Assembly: GCA_963966765.1 (NCBI GenBank)
Contig: CAXAAR010000019.1
Coordinates: 1-29,416, forward strand
From: Aequoribacter sp003520285
GTDB taxonomy: Bacteria > Pseudomonadota > Gammaproteobacteria > Pseudomonadales > Halieaceae
DNA length: 29,416 nt
Reading direction: 5' to 3'
The notes under the pieces are model-generated. The model made no database searches. It was given only the letters and a program-made list of their open reading frames with translations, and had not been told where the DNA came from. The first letter of the stretch is position 1. Every line of letters starts with the position of its first letter. Below are positions 15,446 to 23,450 of this stretch, one piece after another. Position numbers and translations under genes: made by a program.

Positions 15446-16849
15446 GTGGAGACAGCAACAATCGTGGCTATCGCCCTAATCGGCTACAAGCTTTTGTTGA
15501 TTGGTGTTGGCGCGTGGGCATCAAGGATGAATCACACTGGGGAAGATTTTTTCTTGGGTGGGCGCCAACTTGGGCCGTGGGTGGCTGGCATTTCGTACAG
15601 CGCGAGTGCGTCATCGGCATGGACTCTGCTGGGTTTAAGTGGCGCTGCCTATACTTTGGGCGTGTCGGTGATATGGGTGGCGCTAGGCTCAATTTCGGGC
15701 ATGTTTGTCGCGTGGTACGTCATTGCCAAGCGCGTGCGTGAAGTCAGCCACAGCGAAAATCTAGTTACCATGACTGACTTTTTTGTGCACGATGTACCGA
15801 ATGATTGGCGCCCCGCTCTTGTCCGCTCTATCTCTTTTATTATTTTGTTTTCATTTGTATTCTATGTGGCCGCACAATTTCAAGGTGCGGGAGCGGCATT
15901 CTCGGGTGCTTTTGGTATGCCTAGGGCGCAAGCGATCTTGCTCGGCGCTCTCATTGTGTTGGTCTACACTTGGCTCGGAGGATTTTGGGCGGTCAGTCTC
16001 ACCGACGCCATTCAGGGTGGAGTTATGGCGATAGCGGCGGTGGCGCTGCCGGTAATGACTCTGAATCATTTAGGGGGCGTGTCGGGATTCGTCGAGGGTC
16101 TCTTGGCTTCCGCTACGGTGGAGCAACTTAGTTTTACCGGTGCAAATATGGGTTTGATGGGCTTGGGTGTCATTTTTGGTGGGCTCAGTATTGGCTTTGG
16201 CACCTACGGCCAGCCACATCTTATTGTCCGGTTCATGGCGTTAAGGGATGACTCTGCGCGTCGTCAAGCGGCTATTATCACGGCATTCTGGTACGTCATC
16301 GTATTTCTCGGCATGGTCTTTTTGGGCTTAGCCGGACGGATACTATTCGCGGATCTTGATAATCCCGAGCAAGTGTTTTTCAAGGTTGCTGATTCTGTTT
16401 TCCCTGCGTTAATAGCGGGTTTACTCACGGCAGCGGTATTGTCGGCAATTATGTCGACTGCTGACAGTCAGCTATTGGTCAGTGCTAGTGTGTTATCTCA
16501 CGATCTGAAGTTAGAGCAAAAATTTACCTCGAGACTCTTGCTCGGTCGCTTGGCCGTGTTGGTTGTTGTTGCACTTGCAGCGGCTGTCGCACTGTTTCTG
16601 CCGGCACAAATTTTTGCACGGGTGTTGTTCGCTTGGGTGGCGTTAGGCGCTGCCTTTGGACCTTTGTTGTTTGCCCGGCTGTGGAAATGGAATGTTGCTC
16701 CGAGTAAGCAACTTCTCGGGGTTTGGTTGGGGTTTGGTTTGGCGGTTTTATTCTCTTATTTGCCCAATACAACAGGCGACATCGGCGAGCGCTTGCTACC
16801 ATTTATCACGCACTTTGCGTTTTTATATATTGTGAGGAAACCTAAATGA
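15446..16849 (+). CDS. Sodium:solute symporter (SSS family)
   Basis: 467-residue polytopic inner-membrane transporter with about 12-13 hydrophobic segments; imports a solute with Na+. I prefer the GTG at 15446: GGAGGG (15431-15436) lies nine bases before it, whereas the ATG at 15425 has no ribosome site. Family marks: DFFLGGRQLGPWVAGISYSASASSAW in the first helices, YTWLGGFWAVSLTDAIQGGVM, GLSIGFGTYGQPHLIVRFMA, and AAVLSAIMSTADSQLLVSASVLSHDL, the SSS signature near the Na+ site. Most like the proline/pantothenate-type branch (PutP), but substrate is unknown. Its TGA overlaps the ATG of the next gene (ATGA), so transporter and FAD enzyme are co-translated, suggesting the imported solute feeds that enzyme. 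Confidence 0.92.
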   Translation: METATIVAIALIGYKLLLIGVGAWASRMNHTGEDFFLGGRQLGPWVAGISYSASASSAWTLLGLSGAAYTLGVSVIWVALGSISGMFVAWYVIAKRVREVSHSENLVTMTDFFVHDVPNDWRPALVRSISFIILFSFVFYVAAQFQGAGAAFSGAFGMPRAQAILLGALIVLVYTWLGGFWAVSLTDAIQGGVMAIAAVALPVMTLNHLGGVSGFVEGLLASATVEQLSFTGANMGLMGLGVIFGGLSIGFGTYGQPHLIVRFMALRDDSARRQAAIITAFWYVIVFLGMVFLGLAGRILFADLDNPEQVFFKVADSVFPALIAGLLTAAVLSAIMSTADSQLLVSASVLSHDLKLEQKFTSRLLLGRLAVLVVVALAAAVALFLPAQIFARVLFAWVALGAAFGPLLFARLWKWNVAPSKQLLGVWLGFGLAVLFSYLPNTTGDIGERLLPFITHFAFLYIVRKPK

Positions 16850-18411
16850 GCACGGTGGTTGATGTCCTGAAGGGAGCGCTGACAGAAAATTTAATTCACC
16901 TTGATGCTGAATCATTAGAATTGTATTCGCAGGATGTTTTCGGTGATGGAGAAAGGCTCGTAGCAGTTGTGCGCCCTGCGAGTGAGCAAGATGTCATCAA
17001 TTTAGTTCACACGTGTCGCGACAACAAGATACCTTTAATTACCCGTGGCGGTGGAATGAGCTATACCTCCGGGTATTTAGCTACCCAAACAGATTCTGTA
17101 TTGATCGATACTGCTGATCTGAATCAAGTATTGGAAGTTAATCAGCAAGACGCAACTGTGACGGTGCAGGTTGGTGTGACCTGGCAAAAGCTACACGAGA
17201 CCTTGGCGCCACTTGGTCTAACTACGCCTTTCTGGGGCACATTGTCAGGGCGTTATGCTACCGTCGGCGGTGGTCTGTCGCAAAATGGCATATTTTGGGG
17301 TAGCGGCTACCACGGGGCCGCGGGTGATAACGTTCTTGGCTTAAAAGTGGTGACTGGGACTGGGGATATCATTGAAACCGGTGCCGCTAGTCAAAAAGCA
17401 AGTACTCCTTTTTGTTCTTACTTTGGTCCAAATTTAACCGCTACATTTATCGGGGATTGCGGTGCCTTTGGTATCAAGTTGACGGCGACTTTGCCCCTGA
17501 TTCCAGCGGCGAAGCATAAAGGCTTTGCCAGTTATGCCTTTGACAATTACACGGATATGACGCTGGCGATGGCGGACATCTCGCGTAATCGTTTGGCGAG
17601 TGAGTGCTTCGGCTTTGATCCTTATCTGCAGCGTCAACGAATGAAGCGCGCAAGTTTAGCAGTTGATGTGCAGCAATTCGCAGGGGTGGTTAAAGCCGAG
17701 GCAGGCTTGGTGAATAAGGTAGTAAATAGCGCCAAACTAGCATTTTCTGGGCGCCGGTTTATGGATGATGTGGCTTGGTCATTCTCGACTTTAAGCGAGG
17801 GTAGAACGCAAGCGGAGGCAGACTACCAAGTAGCGGAAATACGAAAACTATGCGCTAAGTATCGTGGGCGCGAGCTTCCGGACAGCATTCCACGCTTGAT
17901 TTCAGCGAATCCTTTTGGCCCGGTCAACAATATGGTGGGCGCTGGGGGAGAACGTTGGCTACCCGTGCACGCACTGGTACCGCATTCCAAAGCACAGGAT
18001 GGCATTGCATGCATTGAGGGTGTTTTTTCCAAAAATAAGGAAGTCATGGAGCAATTTGGCGTCGAAACAGGTTACTTGATTGCCACGGTGAGTCAGCAGA
18101 TCACCCTGTTGGAGCCAGTATTTTTCTGGCCAGACGCACTTAATGCGTTGCACAAGCACAGCATAGAAAAAGACCATCTGGCGCGCTTAAATCAATTTGA
18201 TGCCGTACCCGGTGCGTGGGAGGCAGTGAATGCGATTAAGCACGAGCTCGCTCAGGCCTTATCGGATTTTGGTGCCGTACATTTTCAGCTGGGTAAAGCG
18301 TATAAGTATCAAGAAGGGTTGAAGCCGGAAGCTGCATCTGTGATGCGGGTTCTGAAAAACATTTATGACCCCCAAGGCATTATGAACCCGGGGGTTTTAG
18401 GGTTTAATTGA
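16846..18411 (+). CDS. GlcD-like FAD-binding oxidoreductase
   Basis: 521 residues. The N-terminal PCMH-type FAD domain shows VVRPASEQDVINLVHTCRDNKIP (key part RPASEQDV), the pyrophosphate loop ITRGGGMSYTSGY, VTVQVGVTWQKLHETL, HGAAGDNVLGLKVVTGTG and GDCGAFGIKLTATLPLIP. The C-terminal cap ends YDPQGIMNPGVLGF, the signature of the FAD-linked oxidase C-terminal domain (D-lactate, glycolate, vanillyl-alcohol oxidase superfamily). It oxidises a hydroxy-acid or alcohol, passing electrons to oxygen or a carrier. It is coupled to the symporter by an ATGA overlap with GAGG just before, and its 3' end overlaps the convergent VOC gene by 8 bases. No covalent-flavin His is evident. Substrate unknown. Confidence 0.88.
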   Translation: MSTVVDVLKGALTENLIHLDAESLELYSQDVFGDGERLVAVVRPASEQDVINLVHTCRDNKIPLITRGGGMSYTSGYLATQTDSVLIDTADLNQVLEVNQQDATVTVQVGVTWQKLHETLAPLGLTTPFWGTLSGRYATVGGGLSQNGIFWGSGYHGAAGDNVLGLKVVTGTGDIIETGAASQKASTPFCSYFGPNLTATFIGDCGAFGIKLTATLPLIPAAKHKGFASYAFDNYTDMTLAMADISRNRLASECFGFDPYLQRQRMKRASLAVDVQQFAGVVKAEAGLVNKVVNSAKLAFSGRRFMDDVAWSFSTLSEGRTQAEADYQVAEIRKLCAKYRGRELPDSIPRLISANPFGPVNNMVGAGGERWLPVHALVPHSKAQDGIACIEGVFSKNKEVMEQFGVETGYLIATVSQQITLLEPVFFWPDALNALHKHSIEKDHLARLNQFDAVPGAWEAVNAIKHELAQALSDFGAVHFQLGKAYKYQEGLKPEAASVMRVLKNIYDPQGIMNPGVLGFN

Positions 18412-18961
18412 TGGTATCTAGTAGTTGATTGAGCTCGATGGTGAAGCCATCGGGATCAGTCAAGCTGCTGACCATGACTCGAATGCTGCCCGAGCCATCA
18501 TAGGAAGGGTAAGAAATTTGCTTGGGGCCCTCTAGCAATTGTACGTCGGGTACTTGGATCGCCTTCGACAATTTTTCATCCAAGCGTTGAGTGTTAAATA
18601 CTAGCACCGATGTGCCAGTATCGAATGCTCTGCCAGCAAGCGAGACAACATCTTTAATGGGCTTTTGATATTCCAAAAGCCCTAATACGCCAACAAAATC
18701 ATCGTTTGAACGCAGAAACACTAAGCGCCGAACTTTCTCGGCCTCTTCAATGGTGGCACCTCTGGGCGTTATGATCATTTGGTCGTAAATGACCTCAAGC
18801 CCCAGACTGTCGCGATAGAAGGCGAGCGAGGTATCGATATCGGCCACGACGAGAGTTGTTCTGCGTAGGTCGACATCAACACGATCTGTGTCCGCCACTG
18901 GCGCCGCGTAAGCTTGTACAGACAGGTAGGCTAAGACGAGGTTCGCAATGAAGTTCCCCAT
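18404..18961 (-). CDS. Predicted exported VOC-fold protein
   Basis: 185 residues. An N-terminal signal peptide is likely: a hydrophobic core LVLAYLSVQAYA with a plausible Ala-X-Ala cleavage near residue 19 (AYA/APVAD). The rest is one VOC module: RRTTLVVADIDTSLAFYRDSLGLEVIYD at the start (key part VADIDTSLAFYRD), then LTDPDGFTIELNQ as the final strand with the usual Glu. An exported VOC protein is unusual; these are normally cytoplasmic. Its ATG overlaps the stop of the upstream DUF1838 gene by one base (TAATG), so both predicted exported proteins are made together. Function unknown. Confidence 0.75.
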   Translation of the reverse strand: MGNFIANLVLAYLSVQAYAAPVADTDRVDVDLRRTTLVVADIDTSLAFYRDSLGLEVIYDQMIITPRGATIEEAEKVRRLVFLRSNDDFVGVLGLLEYQKPIKDVVSLAGRAFDTGTSVLVFNTQRLDEKLSKAIQVPDVQLLEGPKQISYPSYDGSGSIRVMVSSLTDPDGFTIELNQLLDTIN

Positions 18962-19875
18962 TAGTGGCCACCCCTTTGGGCATTGGGTTCGTTACGCGAA
19001 TCTAGAATGAGCTTGGTTTTGGTCCAAGTAGTTTCATTTCTGCGCGTATCATCGAGCGGTGGAGCATGGTGATACTCGGGGAATCTCTCAGCAATTGTGT
19101 CCTTCAGAATGCTTGGTAGCTCGTCATAATGTTCGAGCTTTTTGCCCATAGCATTGACCCAAATTAAGCCGATACGGTCGCCCATTTCCATCCAGGGTAG
19201 CCACTTAGACATGCGAACCCACGAGACAACGGGGTATTCGATATTCGTGGACTTATCCAGTAATGAGTCTAGTTTGCCGTTGAAGTCAAAGATTTCTGTC
19301 GCGTGATAGGTTCCTCCAATGTATTTTTGATAATTGCCCGCCATAGGATTGTGGTAAAACAGTGGAATTTCCATGTTAATCAAGTAGTCGCCATTGATAG
19401 CGATGTGTTGGAAAGACTTTTCCGATCCATCTTTGTTGTAGCCGTAACTTACGCCGCGACTGTTTACGGGGTCGTTATGTACGTGAATGACTTCATTGAT
19501 CTGCCCGGTCCATGGGTTTTCCCATTGATCGACGATTTCGTTTGTGTCGGGGTCTAGGTACAACATGATTTCACGAGACACCATACGGTAGCCTTCGCCC
19601 AGCGTCGGATCTTGGGCGCTTATGCAGGCCCTGACATTCATGCCCTCAACATTGAATAAAAGACGGTCAGGCTCGCCAAATACTTTGCTGTACAAGCGTC
19701 CAGACCAGCGGAATACTGTCTCTTCACCGTCGACTAAAGAACACTGCAGCTTGCGGTTCAACTTAACGAATCCCTCGGCTGAGTTTGGGTCGTATTGTGC
19801 GCTTACAGCAAATGCGCTGCCGCTCAAAAGTGTTACAACTAAGCCAAGCAGTGAGATGAATTTGTGGGTCAGCAT
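18961..19875 (-). CDS. DUF1838 family protein with signal peptide
   Basis: 304 residues; the N-terminus MLTHKFISLLGLVVTLLSGS with AFA near residue 23 is a clear Sec signal peptide, so the mature protein is periplasmic or secreted. The body matches my memory of DUF1838: RWSGRLYSKVFGEPDRLLFNVEGMNVR (key part LLFNVEGMN), REIMLYLDPDTNEIVDQWENPWTG (key part NPWTG), HVHNDPVNSRG and WVRMSKWLPWMEMGDR. The family has no established activity that I know of; it recurs in gene sets with ring-degrading oxidoreductases. It shares an operon with the exported VOC gene and faces the DUF1330 gene across a 69-base gap containing an ATGTTATAT motif. Confidence 0.8.
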   Translation of the reverse strand: MLTHKFISLLGLVVTLLSGSAFAVSAQYDPNSAEGFVKLNRKLQCSLVDGEETVFRWSGRLYSKVFGEPDRLLFNVEGMNVRACISAQDPTLGEGYRMVSREIMLYLDPDTNEIVDQWENPWTGQINEVIHVHNDPVNSRGVSYGYNKDGSEKSFQHIAINGDYLINMEIPLFYHNPMAGNYQKYIGGTYHATEIFDFNGKLDSLLDKSTNIEYPVVSWVRMSKWLPWMEMGDRIGLIWVNAMGKKLEHYDELPSILKDTIAERFPEYHHAPPLDDTRRNETTWTKTKLILDSRNEPNAQRGGH

Positions 19876-19895
19876 GGATGCACTCCTAGGGGTTC

Positions 19896-19910
19896 ATGTT
19901 ATATTGTTAT
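19896..19910. promoter_or_regulatory. ATGTTATAT motif between the DUF1838 and DUF1330 genes
   Basis: ATGTTATAT (19896-19904) followed by TGTTAT again (19905-19910 as TGTTAT overlapping TTGTTATG), i.e. two half-sites in direct orientation, in a 69-base divergent promoter. Same core as at 10059 and 23418. Confidence 0.4.
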
Positions 19911-19944
19911 GTATTTATATCATTAAATCTTGAGGGGGCCTAGT

Positions 19945-20250
19945 ATGTCAGCCTACATTATCGTTGAAGCAATCATTACCAAGCCGCAAGAATTTGTCGC
20001 TTATGCACAGGCAGTACCACCGATTGTTGCCCAATATGGAGGTGTTTATCGAGTTTTGGGTGGTGAAGCAGAATCCTTAGAAGGTGATTGGGGGGCAACC
20101 CGACTGGTGATGCACGAATGGCCCAGCATGGACGCGGCCAGAGCATTCTGGCAGAGCCAAGAATACGCCGCGGTTAAACCGCTTCGAGAGGGAACGGGTG
20201 AGTTTCGTGTTATGTTGGTGGCTGGTAAAGACTCAGAAATATTGGAGTAA
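19945..20250 (+). CDS. DUF1330 family protein
   Basis: 101 residues from the ATG at 19945, with GAGGGGG (19932-19938) as ribosome site; a longer frame from 19930 has no such site. Features typical of the DUF1330 ferredoxin-like (dimeric alpha-beta barrel) fold: AYIIVEAIITKPQEF, Y..AVPPIVAQYGGVYRVLGG, LEGDW.ATRLVMHEWPSMDAARAFW and QSQEYAAVKPLRE. Members are small dimeric cytoplasmic proteins of unknown activity, often near aromatic or hydrocarbon catabolic genes. It ends 5 bases before the nitrilase-fold gene, so both likely share a transcript from the divergent promoter. Confidence 0.85.
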   Translation: MSAYIIVEAIITKPQEFVAYAQAVPPIVAQYGGVYRVLGGEAESLEGDWGATRLVMHEWPSMDAARAFWQSQEYAAVKPLREGTGEFRVMLVAGKDSEILE

Positions 20251-20255
20251 CAGGT

Positions 20256-21314
20256 ATGGGTACTTTTTCTGCGCTTGCCTTGCAAATGGATTGCGTTGCC
20301 GTTAATCGGCTGAGCGAACGCTCGCAAGTTGAACAAGCCATGACAGCTGCAATTCATAAGGTTGGGCAGCAAATCGCGGGTAGCAAGGCGTTCATCAATA
20401 CATTCAGTGGCGATGTGTTGAAGCTTGTAGTTTTGCCCGAATATTTTTTAACAAGCTTTCCGATGGGAGAAAGTATCGAGGTTTGGCGCGATAAAGCGTG
20501 TATCGATATCGATGGTCCGGAGTATCAGGGGCTGTCTGAGGTTGCGGTTAAGAACTCTGTCTACTTGTCGGGCAACGTCTATGAGCGCGATCCACATTTC
20601 CCCGAGCTTTACTTTCAAACCAGTTTTATCATCGATGATGGGGGAGAGTTGTGTCTTCGGTATCGTCGATTGGTATCGATGTTCGCGCCAACGCCACATG
20701 ATGTGTTGAGCCGCTATGTGGAAGTATACGGTGAGGATGCTTTGTTTCCCGTGGTCGACACCCCACTCGGACGCTTGGCTTGCGTGGCTTCAGAAGAGAT
20801 TTTGTACCCGGAAATCACACGAGCGATGGCATTAAAGGGCGCCGAGATTATTCTGCATTCGTCGAGTGAAGTGGGTAGCCCGCGTCCTACCCCTAAAAAT
20901 ATCGCGAAATGCGCACGAGCTTACGAAAACATGTGTTACGTGGTATCAGCGAACACCTCTAGCATCGTGAATTCGCCCGTACCGGCAAATTCAACTCAGG
21001 GGCATTCTCAGGTCGTCGATTTCAAGGGGCAGGTGCTCTGCGAAGCCTATGCTGGTGAATCTATGGTAGCCAATGCGCTGATTGATATCGACGCCTTGCG
21101 AAAAGCGCGCTCGAAACCCGCTATGACCAATGTCCTAGCACGTCAGCGCTTGGAGCTATTCCAGTCGGTTTACGCCAGTCCTAATTTTTATCCTGCAAAC
21201 AATTTACTTGATGAGAATGGAGCGACCAAAGTGCCTGAGCGCTCTCATTTCTTGTCACAGCAGGCGGGAGTCATTGAGCGGCTGCATAGCGCGGGCATTT
21301 TTACGCGCGACTAA
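20256..21314 (+). CDS. Nitrilase-fold protein lacking catalytic Lys and Cys
   Basis: 352 residues of the carbon-nitrogen hydrolase fold. Canonical enzymes use Glu-Lys-Cys. Glu62 is kept (LVVLPEYF). The Lys, normally in a YRK motif, is Arg138 here (LRYRRLV). Around the nucleophile, L-G-R-L-A-C-V-A-S-E-E-I-L-Y-P-E aligns to the family pattern G-R-I-G-x-x-I-C-Y-D-x-x-F-P-E so that Ser179 takes the Cys position; Cys176 lies three residues off and is unlikely to substitute without rearrangement. Thus it may be a pseudoenzyme, or a Ser-dependent variant. The fold is otherwise complete, including LHSSSEVGSPRPTPKN and ENMCYVVSANT. Its TAA overlaps the convergent GntR stop by 4 bases. Substrate unknown. 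Confidence 0.8.
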   Translation: MGTFSALALQMDCVAVNRLSERSQVEQAMTAAIHKVGQQIAGSKAFINTFSGDVLKLVVLPEYFLTSFPMGESIEVWRDKACIDIDGPEYQGLSEVAVKNSVYLSGNVYERDPHFPELYFQTSFIIDDGGELCLRYRRLVSMFAPTPHDVLSRYVEVYGEDALFPVVDTPLGRLACVASEEILYPEITRAMALKGAEIILHSSSEVGSPRPTPKNIAKCARAYENMCYVVSANTSSIVNSPVPANSTQGHSQVVDFKGQVLCEAYAGESMVANALIDIDALRKARSKPAMTNVLARQRLELFQSVYASPNFYPANNLLDENGATKVPERSHFLSQQAGVIERLHSAGIFTRD

Positions 21315-22078
21315 TCGAGTTTTAAATCCATTGAATATTGGAAGTGTTCGGGGTTGTAAAGCACTTGTAAGAAATCCATCAGCTGCTCGCTATCCCCCGA
21401 CGCTTTGAACGAGCGCCTTGTTAAACTGAGCAATGGACTGCCGACTGCGACCTCTAGCGCTGCGGCAACTTTGGGGTCAGCGGCTACCGCGCTCAGAATC
21501 TGCGTTACGTGCGAGACTTCAAGCCCATTCTGTCTGAAATAGCTCAGTCGGGGCGTATTTTCGAAGGTGCTGGGATTTTCGGGCATGGCAACACCAGCCG
21601 TCCAGCTCGTATAGTAACCAAACTTTAGTCCATCGCGCTCTCGAACGCGCAGTAAATGCAGCGCCGCTTCGCCATCGGCTAGCGAAAGCTCGGTTCTGAT
21701 AGATTGCGGTGGTACTCGCATGCCGTAGTCAAGTACTACCGCGTGTGAGTTGCGCGCCATGCTTTCGATTTCTTGAAGCATACCCGTTAGTGGTGCCTGC
21801 ACCGGTTTGGGCGAGTAGCGGTAAATAACATGGGTACCCTTGCCTCTGCGTCGTTCGACCAAACCTTCATTGGCGAGCTCATCCATGGCGCGCTTCGCTG
21901 TGATTCGAGAAACGACGAACAGGTCGGCTAATTGCTCTTCCGTAGGCATGCGTGCGCCGTATTCGAGAGTGCCGTCAATCACCATGTTTTTTAGCACTGT
22001 GTATAGCTGGTGATACAAAGGCGTGGGTGAGGCCTTTGATAGTTGCTGTTGCACGTGTTTGCTGAAAAGTTCATCCAT
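21311..22078 (-). CDS. GntR-family transcriptional regulator (HutC type, UTRA domain)
   Basis: 255 residues from the ATG at 22078, chosen because AAAGGAA lies eight bases upstream; an earlier ATG at 22105 lacks one. N-terminal winged helix (about 15-85): PLYHQLYTVLKNMVIDGTL, R-MPTEEQLADLFVVSRITAKRAMDELANEGLVERRRGKGTHV (key parts PTEEQLA, SRITAKRA, RRRGKGT). C-terminal UTRA-type effector domain from about 100 (LLRVRERDGLKFGYYTSWTAG, SPLLSLTRRSF). UTRA domains bind small metabolites. It is divergent from the MFS gene over a 126-base gap with a palindrome, and the likely local regulator. Ligand not predictable. Confidence 0.92.
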   Translation of the reverse strand: MDELFSKHVQQQLSKASPTPLYHQLYTVLKNMVIDGTLEYGARMPTEEQLADLFVVSRITAKRAMDELANEGLVERRRGKGTHVIYRYSPKPVQAPLTGMLQEIESMARNSHAVVLDYGMRVPPQSIRTELSLADGEAALHLLRVRERDGLKFGYYTSWTAGVAMPENPSTFENTPRLSYFRQNGLEVSHVTQILSAVAADPKVAAALEVAVGSPLLSLTRRSFKASGDSEQLMDFLQVLYNPEHFQYSMDLKLD

Positions 22079-22109
22079 GTAAGCAGTTCCTTTTTTGAAA
22101 TACACTTAA

Positions 22110-22119
22110 TGATATATCA
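22110..22119. promoter_or_regulatory. Palindrome TGATATATCA between gntR-type and MFS genes
   Basis: A perfect 10-base palindrome, 32 bases upstream of the regulator start and 86 upstream of the MFS start. GntR/HutC proteins often bind short AT-rich palindromes in their own divergent promoters; candidate autoregulatory site. Confidence 0.4.
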
Positions 22120-22204
22120 ATTTAGGGCAAAGCAGTTAGTGACCTTGGTCGAGACTTGGTTTACGCTTAATGTCATGCGTTTAAAACAAATGGGTGGTGG
22201 AGAA

Positions 22205-23407
22205 ATGAACAAAGTGATGCCTTGGTGGATCGCGATTTTTGCAATGCTGGCCATGATGGTTAGTAATGGCCTAATCATAACGGGTCTATCTGTTTATGAT
22301 GTTCAGTTTATCGAGCAATTTGATTGGAGTATGTCTCAAATAAAACTGAGAGATATGATTACACTGATGATCACCGGACTTGCCGCTCCTTTTGCTGGGG
22401 GTATTATTGATCGCTGGGGTGTCAAGCGCTCGATGTTAATAGGATGGTGCCTGCTGTCCTTTTGTTACTACAGCTATTCGCAGCTAGCCTCCTTGTCTCA
22501 GATGTACTGGATCCACGCAGTGTTCGGATTTGTGTTAGTTGTGTGTGGTTTGAACGCAAGCGTTATTTTGGTCTCTAACTGGTTTGTTAAGTATCGCGGT
22601 ACGGCTATTGGATTAGCCTTGGTGGGTACTAGTTTGGGCGGAGCATTATTTCCACAGTTCAGTACCCACATGATTGGGCAAGTGGGTTGGTCTCAGACAC
22701 TTGTATATGTCGCCGCGTTTCCAGTAGCAATGTTGGTTTTAACCTTGCTTTTTGTTAAGGATGCGCCAAACAGTGCGTCACCCTACCTAGACCAAGAAGC
22801 TGAAGTACCTGTGGCAAGTACCGGTATGGATTATAAAGACGCAATTAAAACCCTCGACTTTTGGGCTTTGGCTGTTATCGCCATGGCGACCTTTTACACC
22901 GTGCTGGGAACCCAGGCCCATGTCTTTAAATACATGCGCGACGCGGGTTTCGACGCTCAGATTTCTACCAACGCAATTTCTCTGTTTTTTACTTGTGCTC
23001 TTATTGGTAAGTTTGCTTTTGGTGTTTTAAGCGATGCGCTGGATCAACGGAAAGTATTTATCGCCAATTTGCTGGTCATGCTGGTTGGCGCGTTGACATT
23101 GGCGCAAATGAACGTGACTTATATTTGGATTGCAATGATCCTGTTCGGTCTCGGCTGGGGTGGTGTTTATACGCTTTTACAGTTAACGGTAATGAACCGC
23201 TTTGGCGTGAAAGACGCCGGTAAGATTCTGGGAACAATAACCGTCTTGGACGCATTGGGTGGCGGGCTTGGCATTTTCTTGACCGGAGTAATGTACGACC
23301 GCTTGGGCTCCTACGGTGTACCCTTCGCCATTTTCTGTGGCCTTATTGCTATAGCGCTGTTGGCTTTAACTCAAATTCGTGCGAAAGAATCCGTGCAAAG
23401 CGTTTAA
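22205..23407 (+). CDS. Major facilitator superfamily transporter
   Basis: 400 residues from the ATG at 22205 (GGTGGAG upstream); a longer frame from 22043 overlaps the regulator gene and has no support. Twelve hydrophobic segments. The loop 2-3 motif appears as GGIIDRWGVKRSM, the usual DRxGxR/K stretch, with a similar GVLSDALDQRK in the second half. Resembles the monocarboxylate/oxalate-formate antiporter-like branch (KYRGTAIGLALVGTSLGGALFPQ and GGVYTLLQL), which imports or exchanges organic acids in the inner membrane. Divergent from the GntR gene, so probably controlled by it; the following small membrane protein gene may be partly co-transcribed but has its own motif upstream. Confidence 0.88.
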   Translation: MNKVMPWWIAIFAMLAMMVSNGLIITGLSVYDVQFIEQFDWSMSQIKLRDMITLMITGLAAPFAGGIIDRWGVKRSMLIGWCLLSFCYYSYSQLASLSQMYWIHAVFGFVLVVCGLNASVILVSNWFVKYRGTAIGLALVGTSLGGALFPQFSTHMIGQVGWSQTLVYVAAFPVAMLVLTLLFVKDAPNSASPYLDQEAEVPVASTGMDYKDAIKTLDFWALAVIAMATFYTVLGTQAHVFKYMRDAGFDAQISTNAISLFFTCALIGKFAFGVLSDALDQRKVFIANLLVMLVGALTLAQMNVTYIWIAMILFGLGWGGVYTLLQLTVMNRFGVKDAGKILGTITVLDALGGGLGIFLTGVMYDRLGSYGVPFAIFCGLIAIALLALTQIRAKESVQSV

Positions 23408-23417
23408 ATTAGTTATA

Positions 23418-23427
23418 ATGTTATATC
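23418..23427. promoter_or_regulatory. ATGTTATATC motif upstream of the small membrane protein gene
   Basis: The same ten bases as at 10059-10068, in the 43-base gap between the MFS stop and the next start, 23 bases before the ATG. Suggests an extra operator or promoter within this operon. Confidence 0.4.
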
Positions 23428-23450
23428 TTTAAACATATGGAGTCTGAGCT

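Noticed and set aside
15307..15741. 144-codon + strand frame before and within the symporter
   Set aside because: It crosses the terminator and overlaps the symporter in another frame; composition looks like a shadow frame.
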